The notes: generated from the letters alone by a model not told the origin. Numbered from the stretch's first letter, positions 1-9,128 are shown. The stretch: DNA of 64,000 bases from Klebsiella spallanzanii (GCF_902158555.1 NZ_CABGGS010000034.1:1-64000); one strand, 5' to 3'. A program made the numbers and translations.

Positions 1-1737
1 ATACCAGGTTTCAAAAACATCGGGGGTCATTGGTTTGGCAAAAAAATAGCCCTGAACTTCATCGCAGCCCAGCTTTCTTAAAATATCAACAGTACTGGCT
101 TCCTCGACTCCTTCGGCCAGAACGATATAGTCGAGTTGCTTGAGGAGGGTGATAACGTTGCGAACAACGATGCGGCTTGCCTTGTCGTGGGCAACCTTAC
201 TCACAATAGAGCGGTCAAGCTTGATGATGTCCATCGGGATTTGTCGCAGGTAATTAATGTTGCTGTATCCCGATCCAAAGTCATCCAGAGAAATTTTAAA
301 CCCGCGTTTTTTGAGCATGTTTAGTCCGTTTAGCGCGGTCGGACTTTCAAGCATCTTCTCTGTTTCCAGACACTCCAACCCCAGCAGCGCCGGGTCAAGA
401 GACGCATTCCGCAGTTTCTGTTCAAGCTCCTCAGCGAAATCGGGCCGAGAAAAGTCACTGGCGGCCAGATTAATTGACACTGGCAGAGTAAGTCCCTGGT
501 CCCGCCACTCGCTCAGCTGCGCGATAGTACGATCGATAACCCAGGCCGTGAGCTCACGCATCAGGCTGGTTTTTTCGACCAGCGGGATAAATTCGCCGGG
601 CAGGACTTCGCCGTTGGTCGGATGCTTCCATCTGACCAGCGCTTCAGCACCCGTCACGCGCCCGGTCGCCAGTGAGATTTTCGGCTGATAGACCAGATAT
701 AAGCCCTGGTTTCCCTTCAGCGTTTGTCTGAGTTCGGTCAGCAGGCTGAAATCTCTCTTTTTGCGGGTATCCAGGGCGTCATTATAGGTGGTAAAACGAT
801 GCCCCTGGCTTATCGCCTCATGCAATGCGCTCACCGCACGACGCAGAATTTCATTCGGCGTCAGGGTGCTGTCGCAAAGCCCGGAGTCACCCATGTGAAT
901 ATCCAAATCCAGGGGAACTTCCGGGCCAATCCTGGCCTGGGTTCCCTGAAGGTTTTGTGCAATGTTTTTCAGTGACAGGGCCGTAGGTTCAGGCGTAAAA
1001 AAAGCAAATCGTCCGACCGCCACGGCGTAAAGCTGGCCCGCCATGGGAAGACGTGCCTGCAGTTCGACGGTCATGTCCCGAAGTAAGTTTTCTACGGCAA
1101 TCATCCCCAATGAGCGGGCCATCTCGTAGGCAAAGGGCATATCAATGCAGTCAATGATGACCAGCCGGAAGGTGCTCGCCGCCGACACCTCAATGTCCTT
1201 CAGCAGGCGCTGACGATTGGGTAATAGTGTGACGACATCGGTATAGCCTACCGAGTGCCAGGAGGCCAGGAAATCTGATATAAGCCCTGCCATCTTTTCA
1301 AAAAGATCGAGCTGCTTGTCTGAAAGTTCCCTGGGTTGAGTATCGAAGATACACAAGGTTCCTATCGGTACTCCATCCTGAGTTTTAAGTGGACACCCTG
1401 CATAAAAGCGAATGAATGGATCTTCTTTTACCGCCTGATAGTCATGAAAGGTAGGGTGCTGATGAGTGTCATGACAAATGAATGTTTTACTCTGTTTCAG
1501 GGGCTGTACGCAAAATGCCTCGCTCAGGCGGGTTTCCGTGGTGGCGATATTTTGAGCGGATTTGATATATTGCTTTTCTTCATCGAGAATAGAAACAAAG
1601 CTCATCGGCATGTTCAGCAAGTGGCATATTAGATGAGTATATTTTTTTAACGCATCATCCCGACCTTTGTCAGGATTTTTCAACAAGTCGATAGCCGCAA
1701 GTCTTTTACTTTCATCTCTACTGAGATTAGTCAACAT
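1..1737 (-). CDS. GAF - degenerate GGDEF - EAL cyclic-di-GMP phosphodiesterase (C-terminus beyond left edge)
   Basis: Predicted cytoplasmic cyclic-di-GMP phosphodiesterase. The frame is open from an ATG at 1737 to the window edge (579 codons), so only the last residues are missing. Residues about 25-150 form a GAF-type sensor (motif FIRFYAGCP). About 155-310 look like a GGDEF domain whose signature has decayed (VGRFAFF in its place), so it should not make c-di-GMP. About 325-579 are an EAL domain with the residues expected of an active enzyme: EALVRW, the DDFGSGYS loop, IIKLD, AEGVEE and QGYFFAKP. No membrane segment is seen. The GAF part resembles that of the diguanylate cyclase at 46620-47591. 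Activity is inferred from motifs; the signal sensed is unknown. Confidence 0.9.
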   Translation of the reverse strand, partial: MLTNLSRDESKRLAAIDLLKNPDKGRDDALKKYTHLICHLLNMPMSFVSILDEEKQYIKSAQNIATTETRLSEAFCVQPLKQSKTFICHDTHQHPTFHDYQAVKEDPFIRFYAGCPLKTQDGVPIGTLCIFDTQPRELSDKQLDLFEKMAGLISDFLASWHSVGYTDVVTLLPNRQRLLKDIEVSAASTFRLVIIDCIDMPFAYEMARSLGMIAVENLLRDMTVELQARLPMAGQLYAVAVGRFAFFTPEPTALSLKNIAQNLQGTQARIGPEVPLDLDIHMGDSGLCDSTLTPNEILRRAVSALHEAISQGHRFTTYNDALDTRKKRDFSLLTELRQTLKGNQGLYLVYQPKISLATGRVTGAEALVRWKHPTNGEVLPGEFIPLVEKTSLMRELTAWVIDRTIAQLSEWRDQGLTLPVSINLAASDFSRPDFAEELEQKLRNASLDPALLGLECLETEKMLESPTALNGLNMLKKRGFKISLDDFGSGYSNINYLRQIPMDIIKLDRSIVSKVAHDKASRIVVRNVITLLKQLDYIVLAEGVEEASTVDILRKLGCDEVQGYFFAKPMTPDVFETWY

Positions 1738-2033
1738 GGTAAGACATCCTCCGGTGCAGTAGGCTTTTGGTTGTTCCACACTCGCAGGTGGCATGGATCA
1801 TTCTTCCAATGGCATGTGGTAATACATACTCAGTGACCCGCCTAAACTCTCACATTAAAATGTTTCCCATTGATTGTCTCCCGGAAATGTCTCCCCAGGG
1901 CTGTCCGGTAATTCTGCCCATCAGTCAGACACTGTCATCTCACATGCTTAATGCGAGATATTTGACTAGCAGCTATGAGCGAAAAGACGAAATGAACACT
2001 TCGTATCACCAGACTACGTCGTACTAGTCAGAC

Positions 2034-2650
2034 TCACTTTAACAGTAATCGTATTCCCAAAAAGGCCATAAAGCCTCCGCTGAGTTTATCTATAAAATGA
2101 CGATATTTAATGTAAGCCTTACGTGGCCGTCAGTTGATAATAAGCATGCAACGACTGCATACCAGAGCACATCAATAACGAATGCCATTGCGGGCAGGAT
2201 GATGTACATAACAGGCTGAATATTTTTGCTCAACGCTGCGGAAAAAATACTGGCAAATACCAGCGCAGTATGGGGATTGCTGATTTGCGTAAAAAAGCCA
2301 GTCATAAAAGCTTTCGAAACGCTTACTTCCTGTGTACCGGCAGAATTATTAAAATGATTTGAAGGACGACGAAACATTTTCAACGCCAGCCATAAAAGAT
2401 AGCAACCGCCTGCAACCTTAAGTCCTGTGTAAAGTGATGGGATCAGAGTCAACAGGGTGTGGAGACCTGCTAGCGCTATTGCAGCAAAAACAGACGCACC
2501 AAAACCCATACCTGCAGCAACAGATAAAGCCGTCCGTCTCGAACTGGACATTGCCATTCGGGCAACGAGAAGAAAGCTAGCTCCCGGGCTTATTGCACCA
2601 AACAGGATAGCTACGCCAATAGCAGAAACCGCGATCAAATCACCGGTCAT
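2034..2650 (-). pseudogene. LysE/RhtB-family amino-acid exporter, frameshifted near the C-terminus
   Basis: The ATG at 2650 opens a typical LysE/RhtB exporter: hydrophobic segments throughout, the early GAISPGASFLLVARMA motif and the later QISNPHTALVFASIF motif. The reading frame ends at 2090 with an atypical tail. Shifting by one base near 2125-2130 (after ACLLST) restores a normal family ending, with RPRKAYIKYR followed by a hydrophobic GGFMAFLGIRLLL segment and a stop at 2034-2036. The restored product is about 205 residues, the usual family length. Such proteins export neutral or basic amino acids across the inner membrane. The lesion may be a real mutation or a single-base sequencing error. 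The gene lies beside an insertion element. Confidence 0.8.
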
Positions 2651-2750
2651 TCATGTTTCCATCTTTAATCAGTGCCAGACAGCCCCTCATTGTGCGAACC
2701 GCATACCTAATGAACTGCTACTGGGAACAATATAACACTGTGCAAACAAA

Positions 2751-2937
2751 GTCCGCTATTGGCACAGACTGTGTGAAAACCCTACCTAAAAACCGAAGTG
2801 CGTGAGGTTATGCAAAATCTGGAGTCGATCGACTGGTCAACCTGCGTCAAATTTACGTAGGAGCGCATTTTTCGACTCTGTTCTACACTCTTTCTACGAT
2901 CATTAACGTTTTCACACAGCCTGGGCACGAAGCGGAC
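2751..2937. repeat. MITE-like segment bounded by inverted 30-bp repeats shared with the neighbouring IS
   Basis: The segment starts with GTCCGC, eight variable bases, then CAGACTGTGTGAAAAC (2751-2780), and ends with the inverted form (2908-2937). The 127 bp between contain no gene; a 12-bp palindrome AGTCGATCGACT lies near 2822. The same terminal motif bounds the adjacent IS1182-type element, so this may be a non-autonomous derivative or the remnant of a nested insertion. No clear target duplication is seen. The repeats are read directly; their role as mobile-element ends is inferred. Confidence 0.55.
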
Positions 2938-2985
2938 GAGTTTGCAGGGTTGAAAGTCCGCTGTGAGCGCAGGCTGTGTGAAAAC
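2908..2985. repeat. Long near-palindrome made by two facing 30-bp repeats
   Basis: The inverted copy at 2908-2937 and the direct copy at 2956-2985 face each other across 18 bases. They share 16 bp (GTTTTCACACAGCCTG and its complement) plus the GTCCGC/GCGGAC blocks, with a divergent 8-bp stretch between. The structure could form a large hairpin at the left end of the IS. Confidence 0.7.
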
Positions 2986-4739
2986 TCATAGCTTTGAGTA
3001 GCCAAAAAATATTTCTCATCTGTGTTTTGAGAATGCTGTTTAAGTTGACGAGTTAATCTGTGATTTTATTCGGGTGTTTCAGAGATTTTTATTGCGGGAA
3101 AGAGCCTAATATTTGTTTCTGGAGGATAAAACGGCCGGAACCGTTAGCCGTATTGTTCCTGAAGCTGAAATATCAATCCTGTAGTACCCCATATCGATAT
3201 CATCCTTTTCTGGTTATAAGCCAATATATGTAGACTTATTTCCGTACTGACATTTTTAAATTTCCGCATCAGGAAGTGCGTTGCACCCATCCACATTTTA
3301 ATTGTCCCAAACGGATGTTCTACCGTTTGCTTTCGCATGACTACCGCCTGAGGAAATGACTCAAGCCTCGCATGCATTTCTTCCATTTCAGCTTCATGAA
3401 CCCAACGGCGTATACGCCTTGGATCGCGTTTCGATGTAGTGCACCTGGAGCGCTGGCTGCAATCGCGACAGGCAATATTGTTAAAGTATAAATGTTGCTC
3501 CAGTCCGTCCTCTATTGAGATAAATCGATTCTGAAGCTCATTGCCCATTGGGCATACATAAACATCTTTTTCCCTGTTATATCTGAATATTGAGCGATTA
3601 TAGAGCCCCTTACGTTCAGCACCAGAGGTATCTCCTTTTGGCACTAACGCCACGGCTCCGCTATCCAGAACTGTTTTAATATCGCTGCGACTGTAATACC
3701 CTTTGTCGGCAAGTACTGTTATGTCCTTCCGGCCAACAGCTTTCTGAGCCAGTGTTGCTACTGAACCAAGTTGCCCATTATCTGTTGTGTTGGTAACTTT
3801 ATGCGCAACAATCAAGTGGTTCTTCGTATCCACAGCTGTCTGAACGTTGTAGCAAACTTGCCGATTCATATTATTTGTTTTCATCAACCGGGAGTCAGGG
3901 TCGGTTAAAGAGAGTTGTTTATCTGGCTGTTGTGCGACTGCTTGTTGGATCTCCTGAAGCTCACGTAAACGCTTTTTTAGCCAGGCCAGTTTAGTGGCAG
4001 TTAACTTTGTGTTTGCATCTGGCTCAGTATTCTTGTCGGCTTCATCCAGCTTGTTTAAATAATAAGTAATACTTTGCTCAACGCGCTCAATATGGTCTTT
4101 GGCTTTCTGAGATGTGAAGTTGTTGGGTTTGCTGTTTACTGCTTTAAATTTGCTGCTGTCGATGGCAACAACGACATCAGTGAACATTTGCATTTGCCGG
4201 CACAGGCCAATAAAGGCCCTACAGGCATTCCTGATACCTTCACCGTTATCTTTTCTGAAGTCTGCAATGGTTTTAAAATCAGGCGTTAATCGTTCAAGTA
4301 ACCACATCAGTTCAACGTTCCGATGGGCCTCTTTTTCCAGTCTGCGGGAGGACTGAATTCGGTTGAGATATCCGTAAATGTACAACTTCAGTAGGGTTGC
4401 AGGGTGATATCCGGGTCATCCGGTTCGCTTTGCATCAACTCTTCTGAAACCAAGAGAATCGAGCTTTAGTCCATCAACAAAGATATCAACGACTCTGACG
4501 GGGTTATCTTCAGTGACAAAATCATCCAGTGCATCAGGGAGTAATGTCACCTGGTGCCTGCCTTGTCCTTGAATGTGATTGGCCATGTCGGTATCCGCAG
4601 TATTCATTCGTATATTTCTAATTTTAATGAAAAAGTCAGTTCGTCGCATGGGTTTATCAAGAATGGTTGATCATATGAAACCATCGCTTAGACCAAGAAG
4701 TGATCAGGAGTTTTCACACAGCCTGAGCGAGGTGCGGAC
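2956..4739 (-). mobile_element. IS1182-family insertion sequence, transposase interrupted by a nonsense codon
   Basis: The element is about 1.78 kb. The innermost 18 bp of the ends are a perfect inverted match (2970-2987 and 4708-4725), and a GTCCGC block lies eight bases further out on both sides (outer limits 2956 and 4739). The single long transposase gene inside (3144-4649) belongs to the IS1182 group. Its coding frame is intact except for one TGA stop. I could not identify a convincing target duplication, so the exact outer boundary is uncertain. Confidence 0.75.
3144..4649 (-). pseudogene. IS1182-family transposase with an in-frame TGA stop
   Basis: The reading frame runs from ATG 4649 (or the internal Met in MANHIQGQGR) to the stop at 3144. 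It is broken only by a TGA at 4416-4418, which falls between AKRTG and PGYHP where the family has Arg in the GRPGYHP motif, so CGA changed to TGA. Both halves are in the same frame. Downstream features fit the family: an N-terminal transposase domain, DDE-type region with DPDSRLMK and ADKGYYS, a cysteine cluster (CRDCSQRSRC) and the C-terminal EHPFGTIKMWMG motif. Full length would be about 500 residues, normal for IS1182. Reinitiation at Met 4385 could give a fragment, but full activity is unlikely without readthrough. Confidence 0.88.
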
Positions 4740-4852
4740 ATTACATCCCCGATAAAGCCAAGGATCAGGGTTGTCCCATTATCTGTTCCAATGTGGTGAT
4801 TTTTCAGGCAGCATACTTTATTCTGGTTAAACTCCCTTTGCAGGATATAACC

Positions 4853-5305
4853 ATGATAACAGTAGAGAAATCAGATCCATTTTCTTCAGAATCCCATCGC
4901 TTAATCGAAATGCTGTCAGCTGAACTTGCCGCTATTACTGGCGATAATGGCAAAACCAACTTCACCGTTGAAACTATGAACAATGACAAAGCATTATGGG
5001 TATTGGCAAAAAATGCACATGGCGATGCGATAGGATGTGGTGCAATCCGCCCATTAACACAAAACATAGCTGAGCTTAAAAGAATGTTTTCGGACCGAAG
5101 CGAGCCAGGCGTGGGTAGTGCATTACTTACTTTTCTGGAAACCTCTGCAAAGCAAATGGGATATCGAGAACTTAAGCTGGAAACCCGACATATCAACCTC
5201 CGGGCCGTCAATTTTTACGAGAAAAATGGATATGTTCGTATTGATAATTATGGCCCATACGTAGGCCGGGAAGAGGCTGTCTGTTTCTCAAAGGTATTGT
5301 GCTGA
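4853..5305 (+). CDS. GNAT-family N-acetyltransferase
   Basis: The 150-residue product begins MITVEKSD. I chose the ATG at 4853 because AGGA lies at a proper distance before it; an upstream in-frame ATG at 4793 adds 20 atypical residues. GNAT features are the conserved beta-strand and turn with GCGAIRP, the AELKRMF strand, the acetyl-CoA loop GVGSALLTFLE and the C-terminal RAVNFYEKNGY motif followed by YVGREEAVCF. The loop has Ser-Glu-Pro where Arg/Gln-x-x usually precedes Gly-x-Gly, a slight departure. The substrate cannot be told. The gene follows the IS directly and has no operon partner. Confidence 0.85.
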   Translation: MITVEKSDPFSSESHRLIEMLSAELAAITGDNGKTNFTVETMNNDKALWVLAKNAHGDAIGCGAIRPLTQNIAELKRMFSDRSEPGVGSALLTFLETSAKQMGYRELKLETRHINLRAVNFYEKNGYVRIDNYGPYVGREEAVCFSKVLC

Positions 5306-5385
5306 TTTTATTTATCAGACCTCACTTCCGCTCCTGGCACATAGCAGAAGCGCCACCAAACACTTCATGAGCCACGGGTGTGAAT

Positions 5386-5416
5386 CCCGGCGTCGCTTTG
5401 CTCGGCCGGGCTACGA
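5386..5416. repeat. REP-type palindrome
   Basis: A GC-rich imperfect palindrome opening CCCGGCGTCGC and closing GGCCGGGCTACGA lies between the convergent acetyltransferase and SymE-like genes. It resembles the other REP units in this window. Confidence 0.7.
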
Positions 5417-5422
5417 CCATCG

Positions 5423-5755
5423 CTAGAGTTTACCGCCCAACTTCCTGCGCTTAATAGCCGGAATCTCTCCGGTATCATTCAGCGCCCCCGGAAAGGTTTT
5501 CAGCCATGCCTTTACTTTTCGCTGATTGATATAGGTTGCGCTCATACCTTCAAGACAGCCCCAAAGCTCGCGAGTATTTTGCGGGGTAATCACAATACAA
5601 TCTTTCATCACGCGAATTTTAACCGGCATCCCGTTAACAAATCCGGCTTGAGCCATCCACTCGCCGTATAAAGGGATCGCGCGTGCTTCAACATGGGAAT
5701 AAAACTCGCAGTCGGTAAAATCTGGAACGGTGTCTGGGGTGAGGGGTGTTGCCAT
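5423..5755 (-). CDS. SymE-like type I toxin-family protein
   Basis: The 110-residue product is similar to the SOS-induced toxin SymE of E. coli: the core IPLYGEWMAQAGFVNGMPV followed by IRVMKDCIVITPQ matches the SymE/AbrB-fold region. SymE is an endonuclease-like toxin held down by the antisense RNA SymR. I start at the ATG at 5755, which has GGAGG about seven bases upstream; an in-frame ATG at 5938 would add 61 residues unlike the family. A SymR-type antisense RNA over the start would be expected but cannot be proven from sequence. The C-terminus is basic (KRRKLGGKL), consistent with nucleic-acid binding. Confidence 0.75.
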   Translation of the reverse strand: MATPLTPDTVPDFTDCEFYSHVEARAIPLYGEWMAQAGFVNGMPVKIRVMKDCIVITPQNTRELWGCLEGMSATYINQRKVKAWLKTFPGALNDTGEIPAIKRRKLGGKL

Positions 5756-6248
5756 GGGGCAGCCTCCGATGAGTAGGGTGTTATTACCACCACCGGAGAG
5801 GCTAATCTCGTGGGTGGTGGAACCGAACAGAGTTAGCCTTACCGGCCTCATCGCACCGGCGCATCTTGCGATGCCCCCGTCCGGCCCACCATTGAGGTGT
5901 AGCAGTACGCACGACACAAAAAAAGCGCTAACGCGCAAGTGTCGCCGATGAAGTTAGGTCAGGAGGCTAATCCCGGTACCTGATTTTGCAGGTACAACAA
6001 TACGATACAGCGCTTACCTACGCTGGGCAATACCGTTTGCTGGAAGGCGGCTCGCAGAAATGAGCGAAATACAACGGTAACGCAGCGGTCTTTGAACTAT
6101 TGAGGTGTTTTAATCAACGGGGACAGGTCAGGGATGCTGAGGACATAAAAAAACCGCCGCAGCGCTGAGGTATCCCCAGTAAATTTTTATAATTTAACGA
6201 ATAGGCTAATGTATTGCTCTGAAAGGGAAATTCGCACTGTTCGGTTCC
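5756..6248. other. Non-coding leader and spacer upstream of the SymE-like gene
   Basis: No convincing gene is seen in these 493 bases. Close to the SymE start there are two nested inverted repeats: CCACCACC near 5787 with GGTGGTGG near 5813, and AGGCTAA (5799-5805) with TTAGCCT (5833-5839). These could be part of the mRNA leader or of a SymR-like antisense RNA. The remainder to about 6240 shows no recognisable feature. Confidence 0.5.
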
Positions 6249-6372
6249 CTCGCCCCTTTGGGGAGAGGGTTAGGGTGAGGGGCTGGCTGGATCTGAAAAG
6301 GAAATAAAATTCACTTTAATAACCGTGCATTAACCCTCACCCCAGCCCTCTCCCTTAAAAAAGGGAGAGGGG
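6249..6372. repeat. Inverted pair of GC-rich intergenic repeats
   Basis: GAGAGGGTTAGGGTGAGGGG near 6263-6282 is matched in inverted orientation by CCCTCACCCCAGCCCTCTCC from 6333. Each half also carries its own small hairpin (CCCCTTTGGGG, and CTCCCTTAAAAAAGGGAG). This is the common CCCTCACCCC-type interspersed repeat of many proteobacteria, arranged as a facing pair. Confidence 0.7.
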
Positions 6373-6406
6373 GCACGCCGTGCCTGACCTTATTTCAGGG
6401 GATACC

Positions 6407-6586
6407 TCAGCGCCGCAGCGGGTCATCGAAATCTTTCATTAACGCAACAGGCTTTGCGGAACGTTTATGCAAAGTTCCTTCTCTGCTGGCACGCTCAAAG
6501 GAGGCTTTAAGTTGGCGCATGGCTTCTTGCTTGCCCTCTGCAACAGTCATTTTCTTAAGTTCGGAAACATTGGGTTTGTATGGCAT
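6407..6586 (-). CDS. Small hypothetical protein (59 residues)
   Basis: I do not recognise this protein. It begins MPYKPNVSELKKMTVAEGKQ. The ATG at 6586 has a strong GGAGGAGCGAGG ribosome-binding region; a longer start at 6610 lies within that site and is unlikely. The product is hydrophilic, with a basic middle (KASFERASREGTLHKRSAK) and an acidic end, likely helical, without signal peptide or membrane segment. It lies between REP-like repeats and the tynA terminator and probably has its own transcript. Confidence 0.55.
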   Translation of the reverse strand: MPYKPNVSELKKMTVAEGKQEAMRQLKASFERASREGTLHKRSAKPVALMKDFDDPLRR

Positions 6587-6675
6587 AACCTCGCTCCTCC
6601 TCTCCAACATCTTTGATTACTCTGGATACTATATTAGCCAGGGGAGATCCCCAAACATACCTCGCCCCCCTAAAA

Positions 6676-6716
6676 CAAAAAAAACGGCGCTAAACCCGGG
6701 GGGATTTATCGCCGTT
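6676..6716 (-). terminator. Rho-independent terminator of tynA
   Basis: On the minus strand AACGGCGATAAA pairs imperfectly with TTTAGCGCCGTT round a GC-rich loop, followed by a long run of T (the A-run at 6676-6684 on the plus strand). It lies 17 bases past the tynA stop. Confidence 0.85.
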
Positions 6717-6732
6717 CAGCCCTCAAATCACC

Positions 6733-9000
6733 TTACTTCTTCTTCTCCCCCAGCGTCGGCGTCTCGTCAAAGAAGTTCCACGGTTTCAACAACGCATGCG
6801 CCCACTCGGTTGGCATAATCGGCCACTCTTCGGCGCGCGCCACGTGGGTAGTGCCGGTAGTGATCCACACCACGTCATCATGGTTGTCCAGTGATTCGTC
6901 ATCTTTCGCGTACTGGCCGAGGCCGGTGTCGTGAATCGAGCGGTTAGGATATTTACCTTCCGGGAAGCGCTCGGTTGGATGGTAGCGGGTGACCCACAGC
7001 TGTTTATCCATAAAGCTCAGGCGATGGTAGATCCACTCGTCAGGGGCAAATTTCGCGCCGGTCGCCACCGGGTGCGTGCCGCCTGCGTAAGGGATAATTT
7101 GATACGACACCGGGTTGCCCACGCGGTTTTCTTTCGTGGTATTGCTCAGCAGGCGAATGGTGCCGGGGTCAAATTTCTGCGCCGCTTTCTGCTCGCTATC
7201 AATGGTGTACTGATTGATCTGCATGGTGCTGGTGCGCGGGCCTCCGGCGGTATTCGGCTTCACTTCCGGGTCCATCGCCACCAGGCTGTTATTTTCGCCA
7301 TCGACGTCAAGGTCCAGGCGGAAGTTGTAAATGTGCTGGTGGGTGGTGCCGACGATATTATGGTCGATAAGCGTACCGTAGCGGGTATCGTCTTTGGCGC
7401 TCGGGTCGTGCATGGTTTTCGCCAGCACGCCTTTCACCGCTTCAATGCCGGTAGCGCCGGCGTCGATGCCGATGGTGCCGTTCTCGTGGAATACCCAGTC
7501 AAAGATATAGTCGTAGTTGCCGACGGTGCTTATCCAGCGTACCACCAGTTCACGGCGCTCGGTGCTGACGTTCGGCTTGCCCATCTCCTGGTGTTTATAC
7601 TCAGGCCCAGCGTAGCGCTCAAAGATGGCGATGGCGCGCGGAATAGTCGAGGGCGCGCCGGTGTAATCGGCGATGGTTTCATCCAGCAGCACGGCGTTAG
7701 ACGGCGCATCTTTACCGCGCACGATTGGCGAGGTCAGGGTGCCCATACCGTAATCGCCGGAATCCAGATACGCTTTGAAGTACCAGCCCACGTCCGGGTC
7801 GCCGTAAGGGACGATCATCCCGCCGAGCGATCCTTCGTACATCACCTGACGTTTTTTGCCGTTGTCGTTATAGGTGACGGTTGAGAGAATCGGCCCGACG
7901 CGTGAGTTCAGACGCAGGTGGAAATCCCAGTTCTGCCAGTGCACCATATCGCCGGTGATGGTGTAATTTTTGCCTTCAGGTTCGATGATTTCCAGCGGTT
8001 TCACCGATTTTGCCACGCGGTCGCGGCCATCGTATGGGCGGGATTGCATCGGCACCGGGATCACCGGGCCTTCTTCAATCTTGATGATTTTCTTCTGCTC
8101 AAGATCAACCACCGCAACAAGGTTTTCAATCGGATGTGCCCAGTAGTTGCCATCGCCGGTATCGAGGTAGCTGACCACTTTCAGCAGGCGCGCGTCTTGC
8201 TTGAGGCCATCTTTACCGTCGAAATAACCGACGGTCAGCGGGGTGGTGACCACTTTGGTAGTGTCCTGAATGCCGTGTTTTTTCAGCACGTCAGCAAATT
8301 CGGTGCTGGTGTTAATGATGTTCTGTACGCTGACGAAATCGTCAATCAGCACCATGCCGTGCGCGTCTTTAATCGGCGTCCAGGAGAGGATCTTTTTATT
8401 TTGCAGATCGACCACGGCTTCAATCACGTGCTTGCCGTCGAGCATCACCACGTCGGCGGTGCGCGGGGCGTTAACCGGCGTGCCGTTGAGGGCAAAATCC
8501 CACACCGCTTTTTTATCCGGTTCGTGCAGGGAAATTTCGGTGAAGCGCGTGTTGGCCTGGAACTCTGGCGCGGCTTTAACAATAGTGACCGCTTCGCCAA
8601 TCTCTGCTGATGACAGCGAGTTCAGCGGGTGAGGGACTTTTTCGACCTGGAAGGTCTGATCAAGGCCGGACTGGAAAACGTCGTTGATAAAGGTGTCAGA
8701 AATCCACGCTTTGCCGTCTTTCATCACCACCGGCACCTGTAAGCTCAGCGACTTGCCGTTGAGGATCGCGGTTTTCGCGCCCGGCTTCACCTTCACATAG
8801 GCACCGTCTTTAATCAGCGTAAACACCTGCGCGTAGTCGTCCCATTGAACATCAGCGCCAAAGTCTTGCAGCGTTTTGTCCATCGGGACCATATGCGCTT
8901 CGCCACCGTGGGCGAACGCCGGGCCAGTCCCGACGCAACACAGGGCGATAGCCAGCGCCAGTGCGGTTTTGCGTGTCTTTTGAATCAAAGCGTTAGACAT
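6733..9000 (-). CDS. tynA: Primary amine oxidase (copper/topaquinone, periplasmic)
   Basis: TynA (MaoA) oxidises phenylethylamine and tyramine to the aldehyde, ammonia and hydrogen peroxide in the periplasm. The 755-residue length agrees with the E. coli enzyme (757). A Sec signal peptide with hydrophobic core ALALAIALCCVG ends at AFA-HGG. The NYDY motif supplies the tyrosine that becomes topaquinone, YLDSGDYGMG holds the catalytic Asp, and copper ligands are seen in THQHIYNF and in TTHVARAEEWP. In E. coli feaB and feaR are neighbours of tynA; neither is here, so the phenylacetaldehyde dehydrogenase must be elsewhere. It lies in the same direction downstream of paaZ, as in the maoCA arrangement of Klebsiella, though a terminator separates them. 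Confidence 0.97.
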   Translation of the reverse strand: MSNALIQKTRKTALALAIALCCVGTGPAFAHGGEAHMVPMDKTLQDFGADVQWDDYAQVFTLIKDGAYVKVKPGAKTAILNGKSLSLQVPVVMKDGKAWISDTFINDVFQSGLDQTFQVEKVPHPLNSLSSAEIGEAVTIVKAAPEFQANTRFTEISLHEPDKKAVWDFALNGTPVNAPRTADVVMLDGKHVIEAVVDLQNKKILSWTPIKDAHGMVLIDDFVSVQNIINTSTEFADVLKKHGIQDTTKVVTTPLTVGYFDGKDGLKQDARLLKVVSYLDTGDGNYWAHPIENLVAVVDLEQKKIIKIEEGPVIPVPMQSRPYDGRDRVAKSVKPLEIIEPEGKNYTITGDMVHWQNWDFHLRLNSRVGPILSTVTYNDNGKKRQVMYEGSLGGMIVPYGDPDVGWYFKAYLDSGDYGMGTLTSPIVRGKDAPSNAVLLDETIADYTGAPSTIPRAIAIFERYAGPEYKHQEMGKPNVSTERRELVVRWISTVGNYDYIFDWVFHENGTIGIDAGATGIEAVKGVLAKTMHDPSAKDDTRYGTLIDHNIVGTTHQHIYNFRLDLDVDGENNSLVAMDPEVKPNTAGGPRTSTMQINQYTIDSEQKAAQKFDPGTIRLLSNTTKENRVGNPVSYQIIPYAGGTHPVATGAKFAPDEWIYHRLSFMDKQLWVTRYHPTERFPEGKYPNRSIHDTGLGQYAKDDESLDNHDDVVWITTGTTHVARAEEWPIMPTEWAHALLKPWNFFDETPTLGEKKK

Positions 9001-9128
9001 TGTGACCTCATCTTATCGTTATGTTGTGCCGTGCCAGGCTTTTCGGTTCCAGTCTCTTAACCTAACAGCCAAACGTCACGACACGTTTGCTCACGCTTGC
9101 CAGGTTATTGGTCAGTTATGCCAGTTAC

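Noticed and set aside
6249-6372. CRISPR-like repeat array
   Set aside because: There are just two facing copies of an interspersed repeat, with no regular spacers and no cas genes.
6931-7884. Long plus-strand open frame opposite tynA (317 codons)
   Set aside because: It is antisense to a complete, well-recognised gene; composition is His/Arg/Val-rich as expected from the reverse of high-GC codons, and no ribosome-binding site or family match is seen.
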